A stretch of DNA of 64,000 nucleotides, from the NCBI RefSeq assembly GCF_004358205.1, contig NZ_SMYO01000011.1:164756-228755 (forward strand), written 5' to 3'. This document shows, one piece after another, positions 42,917 through 53,472 of this stretch; positions within the stretch are counted from its first letter, which is position 1, and each line of letters begins with the position of its first letter. The notes under the pieces were generated by a model that was given only the letters and a program-made list of their open reading frames with translations, did not search any database and was not told the DNA's origin. The position numbers were made by a program, and so were the translations under genes. This DNA is from Bacillus salipaludis. Lineage in GTDB: Bacteria > Bacillota > Bacilli > Bacillales_B > DSM-18226.

Positions 42917-43216
42917 TTGTTCCAAATTCTAATCGATCATTCCGATATCAATACACTTACAGCCCTCTATGTCAGCCTCTATTTAGGGATTTCATTGAAA
43001 TTTCTGCTGGCTTGGAGTGTAAAATATTCCTTTATGGATTCCTTGTCTAATCCTTCGGACACAAAAATTATTCACCCTATTTATTTTTATAAAGAAAAAA
43101 GCCGTTTAAATGGGAATTTTATTTTAATTAGAATTGTCAAATATATTCGTAGAAAAAAATGTTCACAGGATGATCCTGAAGATCCTGTTTCCTCTCTTTA
43201 CTTATATACAATCTAA
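42917..43216 (+). CDS. Possible small membrane protein upstream of yidC
   Basis: 99 residues from a TTG at 42917 after GAGGTG. Residues 14-40 could form one membrane helix (LTALYVSLYLGISLKFLLAW); the remainder is basic. A TTGATT...TATACT-like promoter lies upstream near 42855-42885. The yidC-type gene begins 21 bp after it. No family is recognised, and coding is supported only by context. Confidence 0.4.
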   Translation: MFQILIDHSDINTLTALYVSLYLGISLKFLLAWSVKYSFMDSLSNPSDTKIIHPIYFYKEKSRLNGNFILIRIVKYIRRKKCSQDDPEDPVSSLYLYTI

Positions 43217-43237
43217 CCACACTTTTTAGGAGGAAAT

Positions 43238-44029
43238 ATGAAAACAAAACGATCTTCACTATTATTGATTGCACTATTATCAATCACAACATTATTACTC
43301 TCAGCCTGTTCAAGTCAGGCTCAAAGTGGAAAGAGTACAGGCTTCTTCCATACTTACTTTGTACAGCCATTCGCGGTGGTCATTCATTCTGTCGCTGATT
43401 TTTTCAATGGTAATTATGGATTAGCCATTATTCTTGTTACCCTGATCATCCGGCTCATACTAATGCCATTAATGTTAAGACAATATAAAAATCAAATGGT
43501 CATGAAGGAAAAAATGGACGTGCTTAAGCCTGAAATGGATGCTATCCAAAAAAAAATGAAGGCTGAAAAGGACCCGAAAAAGAAGCAAGAGCTTCAAGCA
43601 GAAATGATGGGTCTTTACCAAAAACATGGGGTCAATCCATTAAATATGGGCTGCTTACCAATCGTTATTCAAATGCCAATTTTAACAGGATTTTATTATG
43701 CAATACGTGGATCACAAGAAATTGCTCATCATAAGTTTTTATGGTTTAGCCTTGGACATCCTGATATTGCGATTACGATTATTGCCGGTTTAATTTACTA
43801 TTTTCAGTTTAAGGTTTCCCAATCCAACATGCCTACTCAACAGCAACAGCAAATGAAATATATGGGATTACTTTCTCCGTTAATGATTGTAATGTTTTCG
43901 TTTCAAGCACCAGCTGCGCTACCGCTTTATTGGGTAGTCGGGGGAACTTTCTTAATCATTCAAACCATGATCAGCCGAAAATTGTATCAAAATCATAAAA
44001 AAGAAGAAGTAGCCGTTAAGCAAAAATAA
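43238..44029 (+). CDS. yidC: YidC/OxaA/SpoIIIJ-family membrane insertase (lipoprotein)
   Basis: 263 residues. The N-terminal signal ends with a lipobox (LLLSAC), so Cys24 is likely lipidated. The 60-kDa inner-membrane-protein core follows: helix GNYGLAIILVTLIIRLILMPLML with the conserved positively charged Arg, a coiled hairpin (LKPEMDAIQKKMKAEKDPKK), then NPLNMGCLPIVIQMPILTGFYYAI and APAALPLYWVVGG. It inserts membrane proteins, alone or with Sec. It is not next to rnpA/jag, so it may be the second (YqjG-like) paralog. AGGAGG precedes the ATG. Confidence 0.93.
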   Translation: MKTKRSSLLLIALLSITTLLLSACSSQAQSGKSTGFFHTYFVQPFAVVIHSVADFFNGNYGLAIILVTLIIRLILMPLMLRQYKNQMVMKEKMDVLKPEMDAIQKKMKAEKDPKKKQELQAEMMGLYQKHGVNPLNMGCLPIVIQMPILTGFYYAIRGSQEIAHHKFLWFSLGHPDIAITIIAGLIYYFQFKVSQSNMPTQQQQQMKYMGLLSPLMIVMFSFQAPAALPLYWVVGGTFLIIQTMISRKLYQNHKKEEVAVKQK

Positions 44030-44038
44030 AAGTAAATA

Positions 44039-44074
44039 AAAAGGAAGCATCTTTTACAGGTGCTTCCTTTTTAT
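44039..44074. terminator. Terminator between yidC and crcB (convergent)
   Basis: AAGGAAGCA pairs with TGCTTCCTT, followed by TTTAT. Confidence 0.8.
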
Positions 44075-44430
44075 ATTTCCTTTCCAATTAAAATACCCAA
44101 AAAAACAAGGATGATTCCGGCAAGATAACTGATGACTAAATATCGTAAAAAAAATTTATTTTTTTTACTTTTTATAAGTCCCGTGAGTTCCAGCTTAAAT
44201 GTTGAGAAAGTTGTAAATGCACCCATAAAACCAACACCAAGCAAACTATACACATGACCTTTAATGGGAATTCCAACAATAAGTCCCAACAAAAAAGCAC
44301 CGATTAAATTGACTGTTAAGGTCCCAATTGGGAATCCAGATTGGCTATGTTTTTGAAACGATTTGCTTATGATAAAGCGGCCAATGGCCCCAAAAAATCC
44401 GCCAAGTGAGACAAATAGTACTTCAGTCAT
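44071..44430 (-). CDS. crcB: Fluoride channel CrcB/FluC, second of a pair
   Basis: 119 residues, four membrane helices: GGFFGAIGRFIISK, TLTVNLIGAFLLGLIVG and GFMGAFTTFSTFKLE, the last with the Phe-box and TTFST motif of Fluc channels. These small proteins assemble as antiparallel dimers and expel fluoride. It overlaps the upstream crcB by 4 bp (ATGA), so the two are translated together and probably form a heterodimer. Confidence 0.92.
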   Translation of the reverse strand: MTEVLFVSLGGFFGAIGRFIISKSFQKHSQSGFPIGTLTVNLIGAFLLGLIVGIPIKGHVYSLLGVGFMGAFTTFSTFKLELTGLIKSKKNKFFLRYLVISYLAGIILVFLGILIGKEI

Positions 44431-44810
44431 TTTTCTTTCCTCGTTTCATCCCCAAAATTCTGCCCCATTTTTACAAATAAAAGACCGCCAAATAAACTAA
44501 GCAAAACATAGATCAATCCTTTAAAATAGGCCTCTGCTTCTATTAGGCGAACTGTTTCCAAGCAAAAAGTTGAAAAAGTAGTATAAGAACCAACCACTCC
44601 TGTTGAAAAAGCAGTAATTAAATAGGGGTGAAGCTTTTTGGATTGGCCAAACCTGCTTGTAAACCACCCTAGCAGAAAAGCTCCAGTTAAATTAATCAAA
44701 AGGGTGCCAATTGGAAAACGTTCCCCCCAAATATTAACTGCTAGAAGGGATAAACCATATCGCAATAAACTTCCAATGAATCCACCCATTCCAACAAATA
44801 AATAGACCAA
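44427..44810 (-). CDS. crcB: Fluoride channel CrcB/FluC, first of a pair
   Basis: About 127 residues from a TTG at 44810, 7 nt after GAGGTG. It has the same family signatures: GMGGFIGSLLRYGLS, GTLLINLTGAFLLGWF and GVVGSYTTFSTFCLE. Paired crcB genes are usual in Bacillus and make a dual-topology heterodimer. No fluoride riboswitch was recognised in the 120 bp upstream. Confidence 0.9.
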   Translation of the reverse strand: MVYLFVGMGGFIGSLLRYGLSLLAVNIWGERFPIGTLLINLTGAFLLGWFTSRFGQSKKLHPYLITAFSTGVVGSYTTFSTFCLETVRLIEAEAYFKGLIYVLLSLFGGLLFVKMGQNFGDETRKEK

Positions 44811-44955
44811 GTTTAAACACCTCAATAACTGAATAAAAAATCCATTTCATTTTAACATATCCATGTTTTTCTTTCGTCATAACCGCTTGAATATTTTTAT
44901 TTATAAATGGAATGCTATCCTTGAAACAACTTAGAAAAAGGAGTGTTTGGACAGC

Positions 44956-45519
44956 ATGAAAAAGACTGCTTTGTTAATTGGTTCCCTTGTCTTTAGTCTT
45001 TATTTAACAGGGTGTGGTAAAAATAATGTCAACGACGATGTGGCAAATCGAAATCGAAATGTAAACGAACCAACCAGGGTAAACTATAATCCTCACGGTG
45101 GACCAGCGGTAACTGGTGTTGATAATTCTGATACAAGACTTAATCGAAATAACGTTACAGATGTTCGTAATGACAACGATAATCGTAATCGAATGAGCGT
45201 CGCTGACGATGCTGCAAACCGGGTTTCGGACCTTTCCGAAGTCGATTCAGCAACTGTAATTGCTTCTGATAATAATGCATATGTAGCTGTTAAATTGGCT
45301 GGAAATGATAAATTAACGAATAATCTTGAAGATAAAATCTCTGACAAGGTGAAGTCAGTAGATCGTGATATCGACAATGTATATATATCCGCCAATCCAG
45401 ATTTTTTTGGTCAAATGAATCAATGGGCTGGCGATATTCGTGATGGCAGACCGGTAACCGGCTTCTTTAAAGAATTTTCCGATGCAGTTCGACGCGTCTT
45501 CCCAGACTTAAAGGATTAA
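44956..45519 (+). CDS. YhcN/YlaJ-family sporulation lipoprotein
   Basis: 187 residues from the ATG at 44956. The lipobox is LTGC (YLTGCGKNN). An Asn/Arg/Asp-rich linker follows, then the conserved YhcN/YlaJ domain (DDAANRVSDLSEVDSATVIA, NNAYVAVKLAG, DKVKSVDRDIDNVYISANPD). Such lipoproteins sit in the inner spore membrane and matter for germination or outgrowth. A TTG at 44947 is an alternative start closer to GGAG. A terminator follows. Confidence 0.88.
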   Translation: MKKTALLIGSLVFSLYLTGCGKNNVNDDVANRNRNVNEPTRVNYNPHGGPAVTGVDNSDTRLNRNNVTDVRNDNDNRNRMSVADDAANRVSDLSEVDSATVIASDNNAYVAVKLAGNDKLTNNLEDKISDKVKSVDRDIDNVYISANPDFFGQMNQWAGDIRDGRPVTGFFKEFSDAVRRVFPDLKD

Positions 45520-45534
45520 ATAACTTCTGTTACA

Positions 45535-45564
45535 AAAATGCCTGGCGATTGCCAGGCATTTCTA
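45535..45564 (+). terminator. Terminator of the YhcN/YlaJ gene
   Basis: AAATGCCTGGC, loop GATT, GCCAGGCATTT. Confidence 0.8.
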
Positions 45565-45606
45565 ATTTTCAATCTGACTTCAGGCTGTGCCTATGTCTTA
45601 ATTTCT

Positions 45607-45810
45607 TTATACTTCTTGGAAATATTCTTTGTAAAATCCGCCAACCTTACCAGTATTGTCAACGATGTAATAAAATTCTTCTGTTTCATTTTTTACATCA
45701 TACTCTTTACCGGCAGTTAAAGCACGATTAACAATATATTTTTTGGCATCCGTATGTACACATTTTACCTTTTTTAATGTTTCACGGTCACGCCATGTTA
45801 AATGGATCAT
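45607..45810 (-). CDS. DUF6501-type small protein
   Basis: 67 residues from the ATG at 45810 (MIHLTWRDRETLKKVKCVHT), after AAGGGTGG. The ending NETEEFYYIVDNTGKVGGFY matches a short, conserved Bacillaceae family (DUF6501 as I recall it). It is beta-rich and soluble. The function is unknown. In-frame sequence upstream to 45873 has no ribosome binding site. Confidence 0.75.
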   Translation of the reverse strand: MIHLTWRDRETLKKVKCVHTDAKKYIVNRALTAGKEYDVKNETEEFYYIVDNTGKVGGFYKEYFQEV

Positions 45811-45902
45811 TGCGGCCACCCTTTCCATTGTTGTCCATCTTCTAGTATAATCAATCACGGCGGGCATGCGCAACCATCTTAGTATTTTATTCGCCGTAAT
45901 AA

Positions 45903-46676
45903 TTACTTAAGACTATCACCAAAAACGATAATTGGTTCCCTCGCTATTGGTGAGTCTATTTCGACCTGAAAAGGTCTGTCCCCTTTTAATTTGTGAATGT
46001 TCGTCAAAATTTCACTATTCTTTTTATCATGGAAAACTAGGTCGGTTCTACCCACTTTTATTATATTTTTAGATTCTATTGGCACGCCCAACAATTGAGC
46101 CCAGTCAGCAACAACTTGCGCAACATTTGAAACAACAAAGGAAATTGATTTAACTGATTGATTTTCCTGCCTGGACGGTAGCATTCCTGATCGTTTTAGA
46201 TCTTCCAATCTTTCTTGGTCACTCTGATTCCATTGAATGAAAAATGGATAGGGAAGCGGTCCGTCTTGCTGGATAAACAACATCTTCCATGAAATCTCTA
46301 CTCCATCATCCCGCAGTCTTTTTCCTTCAAAAATTTCCGTTGGATGATATCCTTTCGTTTTTAAATCTTCCTTTAACCTGACAATATGACTCGTTCGGAA
46401 ACAAATCTGGCCAAAACCTTCAAATTGTTTGCTGTCATTTAAGAGCTGCGATATTAACGGAATCTCTGATTGGTTTGCCACCTCTGGATTTTCAACTGCT
46501 AAATATTCAATATACGATAATCCGAAATACAGTAAGCTATTATAGGTACCCCAGTTAATATGACTACCCCCACGAATGGCTTTTAGCCCATATTTCTCCC
46601 ACTCGAGTACAGCTTCGTCAGGGTTACGATTTATAAAATGGACAATATGATCCAATTGTAACAACTCAATCATCAC
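45903..46676 (-). CDS. VOC-family (glyoxalase/dioxygenase-like) protein
   Basis: 257 residues starting MMIELLQLDHIVHFINRNPD, with a metal-type His near the start (LDHIVHF), a middle ICFRTSHIVRLKEDL strand-helix unit and a C-terminal half with SISFVVSNVAQVVADWAQLL. This is the paired beta-alpha-beta-beta-beta arrangement of the vicinal-oxygen-chelate superfamily (glyoxalase-like domain 3 type). The substrate is unknown. It is a single gene, convergent with nothing obvious. Confidence 0.8.
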   Translation of the reverse strand: MMIELLQLDHIVHFINRNPDEAVLEWEKYGLKAIRGGSHINWGTYNSLLYFGLSYIEYLAVENPEVANQSEIPLISQLLNDSKQFEGFGQICFRTSHIVRLKEDLKTKGYHPTEIFEGKRLRDDGVEISWKMLFIQQDGPLPYPFFIQWNQSDQERLEDLKRSGMLPSRQENQSVKSISFVVSNVAQVVADWAQLLGVPIESKNIIKVGRTDLVFHDKKNSEILTNIHKLKGDRPFQVEIDSPIAREPIIVFGDSLK

Positions 46677-46855
46677 CTTCCTATTACTTGTCTTTATTTT
46701 AACGTGAATCGTATCGCGGTTCTATTGAAATGCTTTTCATTAATTTGTTAGAAATTTTTATGATTAAGGGGTTTTCATTTTAAATGAAAACCATTACAAT
46801 AATAAAAACTGAATATTCAATCCATTTTTCCGAGGGGGCATTTAAGGTGAAAATT

Positions 46856-46981
46856 ATGAGTAACGAGCAGTTGGTTGTGTCATATCGGGATGCATTAAAG
46901 TCTGGTAAGGAAAAGGAATGGATCAAAATTTTGAAGGATGAAATTCAACGTCGTGGATTGAGACCGTTTAAGAAAAGCTGA
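46856..46981 (+). CDS. Sda-like sporulation checkpoint inhibitor
   Basis: 41 residues from the ATG at 46856 after AAGGTGA: MSNEQLVVSYRDALKSGKEK, then EWIKILKDEIQRRGL. The layout (L-L--SY--A ... I--L-DEI-RR-L) matches the helical hairpin of Sda, which inhibits sporulation kinases such as KinA when replication is blocked. The longer frame from 46784 lacks a site. A terminator follows. Identity rests on a short match. Confidence 0.6.
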   Translation: MSNEQLVVSYRDALKSGKEKEWIKILKDEIQRRGLRPFKKS

Positions 46982-47002
46982 TTTCCTATTTAAAATTGTA
47001 AC

Positions 47003-47034
47003 AAACCGCCGAGAACTCTCGGCGGTTTTCTAAT
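47003..47034. terminator. Bidirectional terminator between sda-like and odhB
   Basis: AACCGCCGAGA, loop ACT, CTCGGCGGTT, with T on the plus side and A-derived T on the minus side. Confidence 0.8.
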
Positions 47035-47042
47035 TTAAAGTA

Positions 47043-48311
47043 TTAACCTTCCAAAAGAAGTGATTCCGGATCTTCAATCATTTCCTTCACTTTGGCTAGG
47101 AAGCTTACAGCCTCTTTTCCATCGACAATTCGATGATCATAAGATAGCGCAATATACATCATCGGGCGGTTCTCCATTTTGTCTTTATCAATGGCAACCG
47201 GACGAAGCTTGATACTATGCATTCCCAAAATTCCTACTTGCGGGCCGTTTAAAATCGGAGTGGACATTAAGGAACCAAATACCCCGCCATTTGTAATCGT
47301 AAAGGTACCGCCCTGCAGGTCACTCAACGCTAATTTATTGTCTCTTGCCTTTTTCGCTAATTCAGCAATGTTGCCTTCGATGTCAGCAAAGGATTTACGA
47401 TCAGCATCACGAACAACAGGAACAATAAGGCCATCTTCAGTGGAAACAGCGACACCAATATCATAAAACTGTTTAATTAACAGTTCTTCTCCTTGAATTT
47501 CCGCATTAAGAAGCGGGAATTGTTTCAAAGCTCCAACTACAGCTTTTGTAAAGAAAGACATAAACCCAAGTCGAACATCGTGTTGCTCAAAGAACCGATC
47601 TTTTCTTCGCTTTCTCAAGTCCATGACGGCAGTCATATCAATTTCGTTAAAGGTTGTAAGCATAGCAGTTGATTGACTAACTTCCAACAAGCGCTTAGCA
47701 ATTGTTTGTCTGCGTCTTGACATTTTTTCACGTAAAACTGGTTTTGTCGGATCTTGTGCAACTGCCGGTGCAGCAGGCGCGGCTTTAGCAGCCGGTTTTG
47801 CTGCATTTGGCTGATAGGATGATACATCCTGTTTGCGAACCCGCCCAAGGGGGTCAGCAGTTGGAACACTCTGTAAATCAATCCCCTTTTCCCTTGCCAG
47901 CTTTCTTGCTGCCGGGGAAGCAATCGGACGTTGTCCGTTCCCTTCTGTATTTTCTGAAACAGGTGCAGGGTTCGCATTAACAGATTGTGAAGATTCCATA
48001 ACCGGTTGTTGAGCCTTCGGTTGTGCCGCAGCTTCCGGTTTCGCTTCTGAAGGTGCAGTTGTTTCGGCACCTGTAGCGTTTTCATTTACGATTGCAATGG
48101 CTTCACCAACGTTAACCGTATCTCCCTCTTCATATTTTTGTTCCGTTAAAACTCCTGCATAGTCAGAGATAATCTCCACGTTTACCTTATCTGTTTCGAG
48201 TTCTACTAGGTATTCGCCCTTCTCTACAAATTCACCAACATTTTTAAGCCATTTAGCAATTGTACCCTCACTAATGGATTCTGCTAATTCGGGAACTTTT
48301 ATTTCAGCCAT
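47043..48311 (-). CDS. odhB: 2-oxoglutarate dehydrogenase E2, dihydrolipoyl succinyltransferase
   Basis: 422 residues. The lipoyl domain (1-78) has [11 protein letters not shown] with the lipoyl lysine. After an Ala/Pro-rich linker comes the E1/E3-binding domain ([16 protein letters not shown], about 132-165), another linker, then the catalytic domain ending [16 protein letters not shown] with the HxxxDG motif. It transfers succinyl to CoA in the TCA cycle. It overlaps odhA by 8 bp, so the two are coupled. E3 is not encoded here. Confidence 0.95.
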   Translation of the reverse strand: MAEIKVPELAESISEGTIAKWLKNVGEFVEKGEYLVELETDKVNVEIISDYAGVLTEQKYEEGDTVNVGEAIAIVNENATGAETTAPSEAKPEAAAQPKAQQPVMESSQSVNANPAPVSENTEGNGQRPIASPAARKLAREKGIDLQSVPTADPLGRVRKQDVSSYQPNAAKPAAKAAPAAPAVAQDPTKPVLREKMSRRRQTIAKRLLEVSQSTAMLTTFNEIDMTAVMDLRKRRKDRFFEQHDVRLGFMSFFTKAVVGALKQFPLLNAEIQGEELLIKQFYDIGVAVSTEDGLIVPVVRDADRKSFADIEGNIAELAKKARDNKLALSDLQGGTFTITNGGVFGSLMSTPILNGPQVGILGMHSIKLRPVAIDKDKMENRPMMYIALSYDHRIVDGKEAVSFLAKVKEMIEDPESLLLEG

Positions 48312-51153
48312 TGTTTAACCCTCCATCTTCTGCCCTCGTTAATGCTGCATTTATAATTTTAGATTGATAAAGCTTATGAACATTTGGATCTCCCTCTGCG
48401 GGGCTAGATCGTCTTCTGCGACCAATATATTGAACACGAACACCATTTGTGGCGATTTCATTTAATCGCGGTTCTACAAAATACCAGGCACCCATATTTT
48501 TCGGTTCCTCTTGTATCCAGAAAATCTCTTTTACATTTTTATATTGGTTAAAAATATTTTTTAAAATTTCTGTTGGGAACGGGTAAATTTCCTCTAAACG
48601 TAAAATTTGCAACCATTCATTATCTGGGTAATTTTTTAATTGCTCAGCTAAATCAATCGCAATTTTACCGGTACAAAGTACAATTCGCTCTACTTTATCC
48701 TCTTGACCATCTCGGTTAAATTGTTCCATTACCGGTCTGAATTCGCCTGTACTTAATTCGCTCGCCGGTGAAGAAACCAGCGGATTCCTCAATAAACTTT
48801 TTGGTGACATGATGACAAGCGGTCGAATCTCATCTTTTAAAAGCAGTGCTGCTTGTCTTCGTAATAAGTGAAAATATTGTGCTGCACTTGTAAGGTTGGC
48901 AACCGTCCAGTTCTTTTCAGCAGCTAATTGTAAAAATCTTTCTACTCTACCACTGGAATGTTCAGGTCCCTGTCCCTCATATCCATGAGGCAATAATAAA
49001 ACTAGGCCTGATTTCTGTCCCCATTTTGCTCTTCCCGCAGCGATAAATTGGTCGAACATTACCTGGGCTGCATTCGCAAAATCACCATATTGTGCTTCCC
49101 AAATCACCAGAGTTTCCGGTGCGAAAATATTATAGCCATATTCGAAACCAACCACTGCCGCTTCTGTCAACGGGCTATTATGAATAGCAAATGATGCTTT
49201 TGAATCAGAAATTTGATGAAGAGGAGAAAATGTCTTTCCAGTAACAGAATCATGCAATACTAAATTCCGGTGCGCAAAAGTACCGCGTTCGGAATCCTGA
49301 CCGGTCATGCGGATAGGAGTACCCTCTTTTAAGATGGTTGCAAAAGCCAATGTTTCTGCCAACGCCCAATCAACCTTGCCATTCTCCTCAAATGCATCCA
49401 CGCGTCGGTTGAGAATCTTTTCTAGTTTATTAAATACTTTGAAATCAGATGGCCATTGAAGCAGTTCGTGATTGATTTGTTTTAGCTGATCCTGTGGAAC
49501 ACTTGTTGCGATTGTTGGCTCCTCTTCAAGGAATACCGGAATCTCCGGTTCCGCTGTCTCATGTTCACCTTTATATTTTGAAACTTTTTCATAGGCAGCT
49601 TGCAGTTTCCCCTGAATTTCTGCCTCCATCTGTTTAAACTCTTCATCCTTAAGAATTCCCGCCGCTATAAGTTTATCGGCGTATAAATCCTTAATAACCG
49701 GATGTTTGTGAATTAATGTATACATTTGCGGACTAGTTGTCATCGGCTCATCCATTTCGTTATGTCCAAATCGTCTATATCCAACTAAGTCAATTAGGAA
49801 GTCTTTTTGAAATACTGAGCGATATTCAGCCGCTAAAGCAGCAGCTTCAAGAACCGCTTCCGGATCGTCACCGTTTACGTGTAAAATTGGAATTTCAAAT
49901 CCTTTTGCCAAGTCACTTGCATATCGAGTAGACCTGGAATCACGAGATTCGGTTGTAAATCCGATCGTGTTGTTAGAAATAATGTGAATAGTACCACCGG
50001 TCCGATATCCATTTAATCGGCTAAGATTTAATGTTTCCGCTACAATGCCTTCTCCAGGAAATGCCGCATCCCCGTGGATTAAGATCGCAAGCGAAGCCTT
50101 CAAGTTTTCAACCGGATAGCCTGGTTCTTTTCTATTATCCTGTGCTGCTCTTGTATATCCTTCAACAACAGCTCCAACATATTCAAGATGGCTTGGGTTA
50201 TTGGCGAGTGTCACTTTTGCCTTTTTTGAATTTTCACCTGTAATTTGGCGATTTAAACCAAGATGATATTTCACATCTCCTGTCCAGCCAAAGTTGATTC
50301 CAATTGACCCTTCTGAAGGAACAAGTTCCTTATTAGGGGCATGCTGAAACTCAGCAAAAATCATCTCATACGGTTTTCCAAGGACATGTGCAAGAACATT
50401 CAGCCTGCCACGGTGGGCCATTCCGATATTAATTGTTTCTGCACCGTCAACCACTGCTTCTGAAATGATTTCATCAATTAATGGAACCATTGTATCCAAG
50501 CCTTCAATTGAAAATCTTTTTTGACCCACGAAGGTTTTATGAAGGAATTTTTCAAAAGCATCCACTTCAATTAACCGGTTAGTGATTTTTAACTTTTTCT
50601 CGTTTGTTAAATTGCTGTGGAGATTTCCTTTTTCGATTTTATCACGAAGCCAATTTTTTTCCTCGACATTATGTACGTGGTCATACTCATAAGCAATCGA
50701 CTTTGTGTAGATTTCCTTTAGCCAAAGGTAGGCATCATATGCCGTTTTAATTGCTGCCGGTGAATTGGTTAACATAATGTTAGCTGACATTGCTTTTAAA
50801 TCTTCCACACTAAGCCCGTAATAAGCGGGATCAATTAATTCGACTTCCTCCCTTTTATTTCCTAAAGGATAAATACTAGCAGCAAGATGACCATATCCAC
50901 GGATATTTTCCGCAAGCTTAACGGCTGCTAATATTTTTTCTGTTTGAACCGACCTTGTTTCAGGAACAACCTGAACATTATCCTGCAAAAGTGAAAAATC
51001 AGCTTCATTCATTTGCTCAAATAGCAATCTCATTTCCGGATCAATGGATTCGGGATTTTGTTGATAATTTTCAAATTGCTCAATAACATATCCAAGATTG
51101 GGGCCAAAAAAACTCTCCAAATAAGCTTTTTTGTCTACATTTGGTCTGTTCAT
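48304..51153 (-). CDS. odhA: 2-oxoglutarate dehydrogenase E1 component
   Basis: 949 residues from the ATG at 51153 ([20 protein letters not shown]), after TTGGAGGGG; the in-frame extension to 51210 has no site. The thiamine diphosphate domain shows [17 protein letters not shown] and GDAAFPGEG (the GDG-like motif), and [12 protein letters not shown]. The C-terminal half has [30 protein letters not shown] and the terminal E1 domain. It decarboxylates 2-oxoglutarate and passes succinyl to OdhB. A strict TCA enzyme; it suggests aerobic growth alongside the anaerobic genes nearby. Confidence 0.96.
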   Translation of the reverse strand: MNRPNVDKKAYLESFFGPNLGYVIEQFENYQQNPESIDPEMRLLFEQMNEADFSLLQDNVQVVPETRSVQTEKILAAVKLAENIRGYGHLAASIYPLGNKREEVELIDPAYYGLSVEDLKAMSANIMLTNSPAAIKTAYDAYLWLKEIYTKSIAYEYDHVHNVEEKNWLRDKIEKGNLHSNLTNEKKLKITNRLIEVDAFEKFLHKTFVGQKRFSIEGLDTMVPLIDEIISEAVVDGAETINIGMAHRGRLNVLAHVLGKPYEMIFAEFQHAPNKELVPSEGSIGINFGWTGDVKYHLGLNRQITGENSKKAKVTLANNPSHLEYVGAVVEGYTRAAQDNRKEPGYPVENLKASLAILIHGDAAFPGEGIVAETLNLSRLNGYRTGGTIHIISNNTIGFTTESRDSRSTRYASDLAKGFEIPILHVNGDDPEAVLEAAALAAEYRSVFQKDFLIDLVGYRRFGHNEMDEPMTTSPQMYTLIHKHPVIKDLYADKLIAAGILKDEEFKQMEAEIQGKLQAAYEKVSKYKGEHETAEPEIPVFLEEEPTIATSVPQDQLKQINHELLQWPSDFKVFNKLEKILNRRVDAFEENGKVDWALAETLAFATILKEGTPIRMTGQDSERGTFAHRNLVLHDSVTGKTFSPLHQISDSKASFAIHNSPLTEAAVVGFEYGYNIFAPETLVIWEAQYGDFANAAQVMFDQFIAAGRAKWGQKSGLVLLLPHGYEGQGPEHSSGRVERFLQLAAEKNWTVANLTSAAQYFHLLRRQAALLLKDEIRPLVIMSPKSLLRNPLVSSPASELSTGEFRPVMEQFNRDGQEDKVERIVLCTGKIAIDLAEQLKNYPDNEWLQILRLEEIYPFPTEILKNIFNQYKNVKEIFWIQEEPKNMGAWYFVEPRLNEIATNGVRVQYIGRRRRSSPAEGDPNVHKLYQSKIINAALTRAEDGGLNNG

Positions 51154-51361
51154 TCTATATTCCCCTCCAATCAAAACCTTATTTTCATAGTCTTTATTAC
51201 TATTACCCATTCACAAAAAAAAACAGCGTCAAATAAAAAATCATTTTAATATTTTTCCCCATGCAAATAGTAGTAACTTGACTACTATAGCATTATAAAC
51301 CTCTCTCGTCAGCTATTCAAAAGAAAAGGATCGAAAAATCGGCCCCAAAAAAAATTTTTTT

Positions 51362-52762
51362 TCAAACTGCAGCAGGAAGAAGAATGTTTACCTTCGTCCC
51401 AATTCCTTCTTTACTTTCAATCGCAATTGTTCCATTATTTTTTTCAATCAACTGCTTTGCAATCGATAACCCCAATCCAGTCCCTCCATTTTCTCGGCTT
51501 CGGGCCTTATCAATTCGGTAGAAACGATTAAACACCTCTGACACATGTTCGGAAGGTATCCCGATTCCGTGGTCAATAACGGATAATAAGACTTTTTTAT
51601 CGACCCGATGGCAGGAAATCTGAATGGTTCGATTATCCTTCGAATACTTAATGGAATTATCTAGTAATATGATTAACACTTGCTGCAAATGTTGTTCTGA
51701 CAAAAGGACTTGCGGCAGTCCAGGTTCGAGTTCCATTATAAATTGGAAATCCGGATGTACGACCTCAAGATTTTTGACTACTCTTTGTATAACAACAGGG
51801 ATATTTGCCTTTTCACCACTTAAACTTCGCTGGTTTCCTGCTCTCGTTAATTCAAGTAAATCCACAACAAGCTTTTTTAATCGAGCCAGCTCCTGAAGAG
51901 ATGCCTGTAAGGATTCATCCAGAATAGCGGGGTCTTTTTTCCCCCAGCGATTTAATAAAGATAAATGCCCCTCTAAAATAGAAACAGGAGTCCTTAGTTC
52001 ATGAGATGCATCCTCAACAAATTGTTTTTGTTGCAGGAAGGATGTTTCAATTTCATCCATCATTTCATTAAAAACATTTGTAAGTTCTGTTAATTCATCA
52101 TTTTGTTTATATACTTCCATTCGTCCCTGAAACCCATTTTCTTTAATTCTTTTCATCGCACCTGTTAAATCACGGACAGGAGTCAGGAGCTGTCTAGCTA
52201 GGAAAAATCCACTGATGGCACTAAATAAAATGGCTGCCATCCCAAAAATGGTCATTACCCAGAAAAAATGGTCCATCATTTTTTGATAGTTGTTTAATTG
52301 ACGGACAATTTCAATGGTTCCTTCAAAATTTGAACCTTTTATCGGAGACCTCGCAACAATGGCTTCTTTTCCCTCAGCCGAAATTTTTTCAATCAAGGAA
52401 GATTTTATTGGAGTCGGCTCCAAAACGGTGAAATTACCATTCTTATCAGAAACGACTACTTCTCCTTTTTGGTCATAGACCCGGATTAGTTGGTCCTTAT
52501 CATTCATTTTTCGTAAAAAATCTCTACTATTTTTTATATCTTCGCGTGTTAATGAGTCTGCTTTTTCCTTGAAATATGTTTTTAAATCAGTGATTGTCCG
52601 ATTTACAGCAATTTCTTCCCGGTTCATCATCCATTTTGAAACCGTATGATATTCCAAAAAACTAAATAAAAAGAAAGTAAAAAAAATAGCTGTAGAACCG
52701 CTTAGGACGAGCTTGTTTTGCCATGAAGGCTTGTTTAAATAAAATTTAAGTTTTTTGATCAT
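51362..52762 (-). CDS. HAMP-containing sensor histidine kinase (YkoH/ArlS-type)
   Basis: 466 residues. Two membrane helices (about 17-40 and 165-188) flank an extracellular sensor domain. The HAMP region (ARQLLTPVRDLTGAMKRIKE) is followed by the dimerisation box FVEDASHELRTPVSILEGHL with the phospho-acceptor His, then HATPase (N box LIILLDNSIKYSKD, G1 DHGIGIP, G2 GGTGLGLS). It overlaps the response regulator by 4 bp and phosphorylates it. The inducer is unknown. About 150 bp of gene-free DNA separate it from odhA. Confidence 0.92.
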   Translation of the reverse strand: MIKKLKFYLNKPSWQNKLVLSGSTAIFFTFFLFSFLEYHTVSKWMMNREEIAVNRTITDLKTYFKEKADSLTREDIKNSRDFLRKMNDKDQLIRVYDQKGEVVVSDKNGNFTVLEPTPIKSSLIEKISAEGKEAIVARSPIKGSNFEGTIEIVRQLNNYQKMMDHFFWVMTIFGMAAILFSAISGFFLARQLLTPVRDLTGAMKRIKENGFQGRMEVYKQNDELTELTNVFNEMMDEIETSFLQQKQFVEDASHELRTPVSILEGHLSLLNRWGKKDPAILDESLQASLQELARLKKLVVDLLELTRAGNQRSLSGEKANIPVVIQRVVKNLEVVHPDFQFIMELEPGLPQVLLSEQHLQQVLIILLDNSIKYSKDNRTIQISCHRVDKKVLLSVIDHGIGIPSEHVSEVFNRFYRIDKARSRENGGTGLGLSIAKQLIEKNNGTIAIESKEGIGTKVNILLPAAV

Positions 52763-53436
52763 CTCATAACATATCCCGTACCGCGAACTGTTTGGATATA
52801 GCTTCCCTCATGATCATCATCAATTTTTGTACGTAAATATCGGACATAGACATCAACAACATTTGTCTCGACACCGGTATTATAGCCCCAAACCTTATTT
52901 AAAAGAACTTCCCTTGTCAAGACGATATTGATATTGCTCATAAAAATCACCAGCAAATCATATTCCCGTTTCGTCAAATTAATAACCTTATCACCTTTCC
53001 TGACAACACAGGATTCAATTTCAACAGTGAGATCTTTAAAGGTTAAAATAGTTAAGCCAGCGGAAGTTAAGGCTTCCGTTCTTCTGAGCACAGACCTGAG
53101 ACGCGCCAGCAGTTCTTCAATTGCAAAAGGTTTGATTAAATAATCATCTGCACCGCTGTCCAACCCGGAAACACGATCAAGGACACTGTCCCTCGCTGTA
53201 ATCATAATAATCGGCAGGGTTTTATTTGTTTGCCTGATTCTGCGGCATACTTCCACTCCATTTAATTCAGGCAGCATTAAATCCAGCAGGATGGCATCCC
53301 AATTTTCAGACAAAGCGGCCTGCAAACCGCTCCGTCCGTCAGAACAAACCATGGTTTCATAACCCTCATACTTTAATTCAAGCTCGATAAACCTTGATAA
53401 ATTTTTTTCATCTTCAATGATTAAAATTCTTGGCAT
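52759..53436 (-). CDS. OmpR-family response regulator (YkoG/ArlR-type)
   Basis: 225 residues. The receiver has the acidic pair in IIEDEKN, phospho-acceptor D52 (ILLDLMLPE), the T/S in ITARD and the invariant Lys in YLIKPFA. The C-terminal winged HTH (about 130-225) has LTKREYDLLVIFM, LLNKVWGY and VDVYVRYLRTKID, ending RGTGYVMR. It is phosphorylated by the adjoining kinase and regulates unknown promoters. It ends within the first codons of the kinase gene (4-bp overlap). Confidence 0.93.
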   Translation of the reverse strand: MPRILIIEDEKNLSRFIELELKYEGYETMVCSDGRSGLQAALSENWDAILLDLMLPELNGVEVCRRIRQTNKTLPIIMITARDSVLDRVSGLDSGADDYLIKPFAIEELLARLRSVLRRTEALTSAGLTILTFKDLTVEIESCVVRKGDKVINLTKREYDLLVIFMSNINIVLTREVLLNKVWGYNTGVETNVVDVYVRYLRTKIDDDHEGSYIQTVRGTGYVMR

Positions 53437-53472
53437 CTATTCCACGCTCGCATATAAATTTGACATATACTT

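Noticed and set aside
44811..44950. A fluoride riboswitch ahead of the crcB pair
   Set aside because: The conserved crcB motif sequence and pseudoknot were not found in the short upstream gap.
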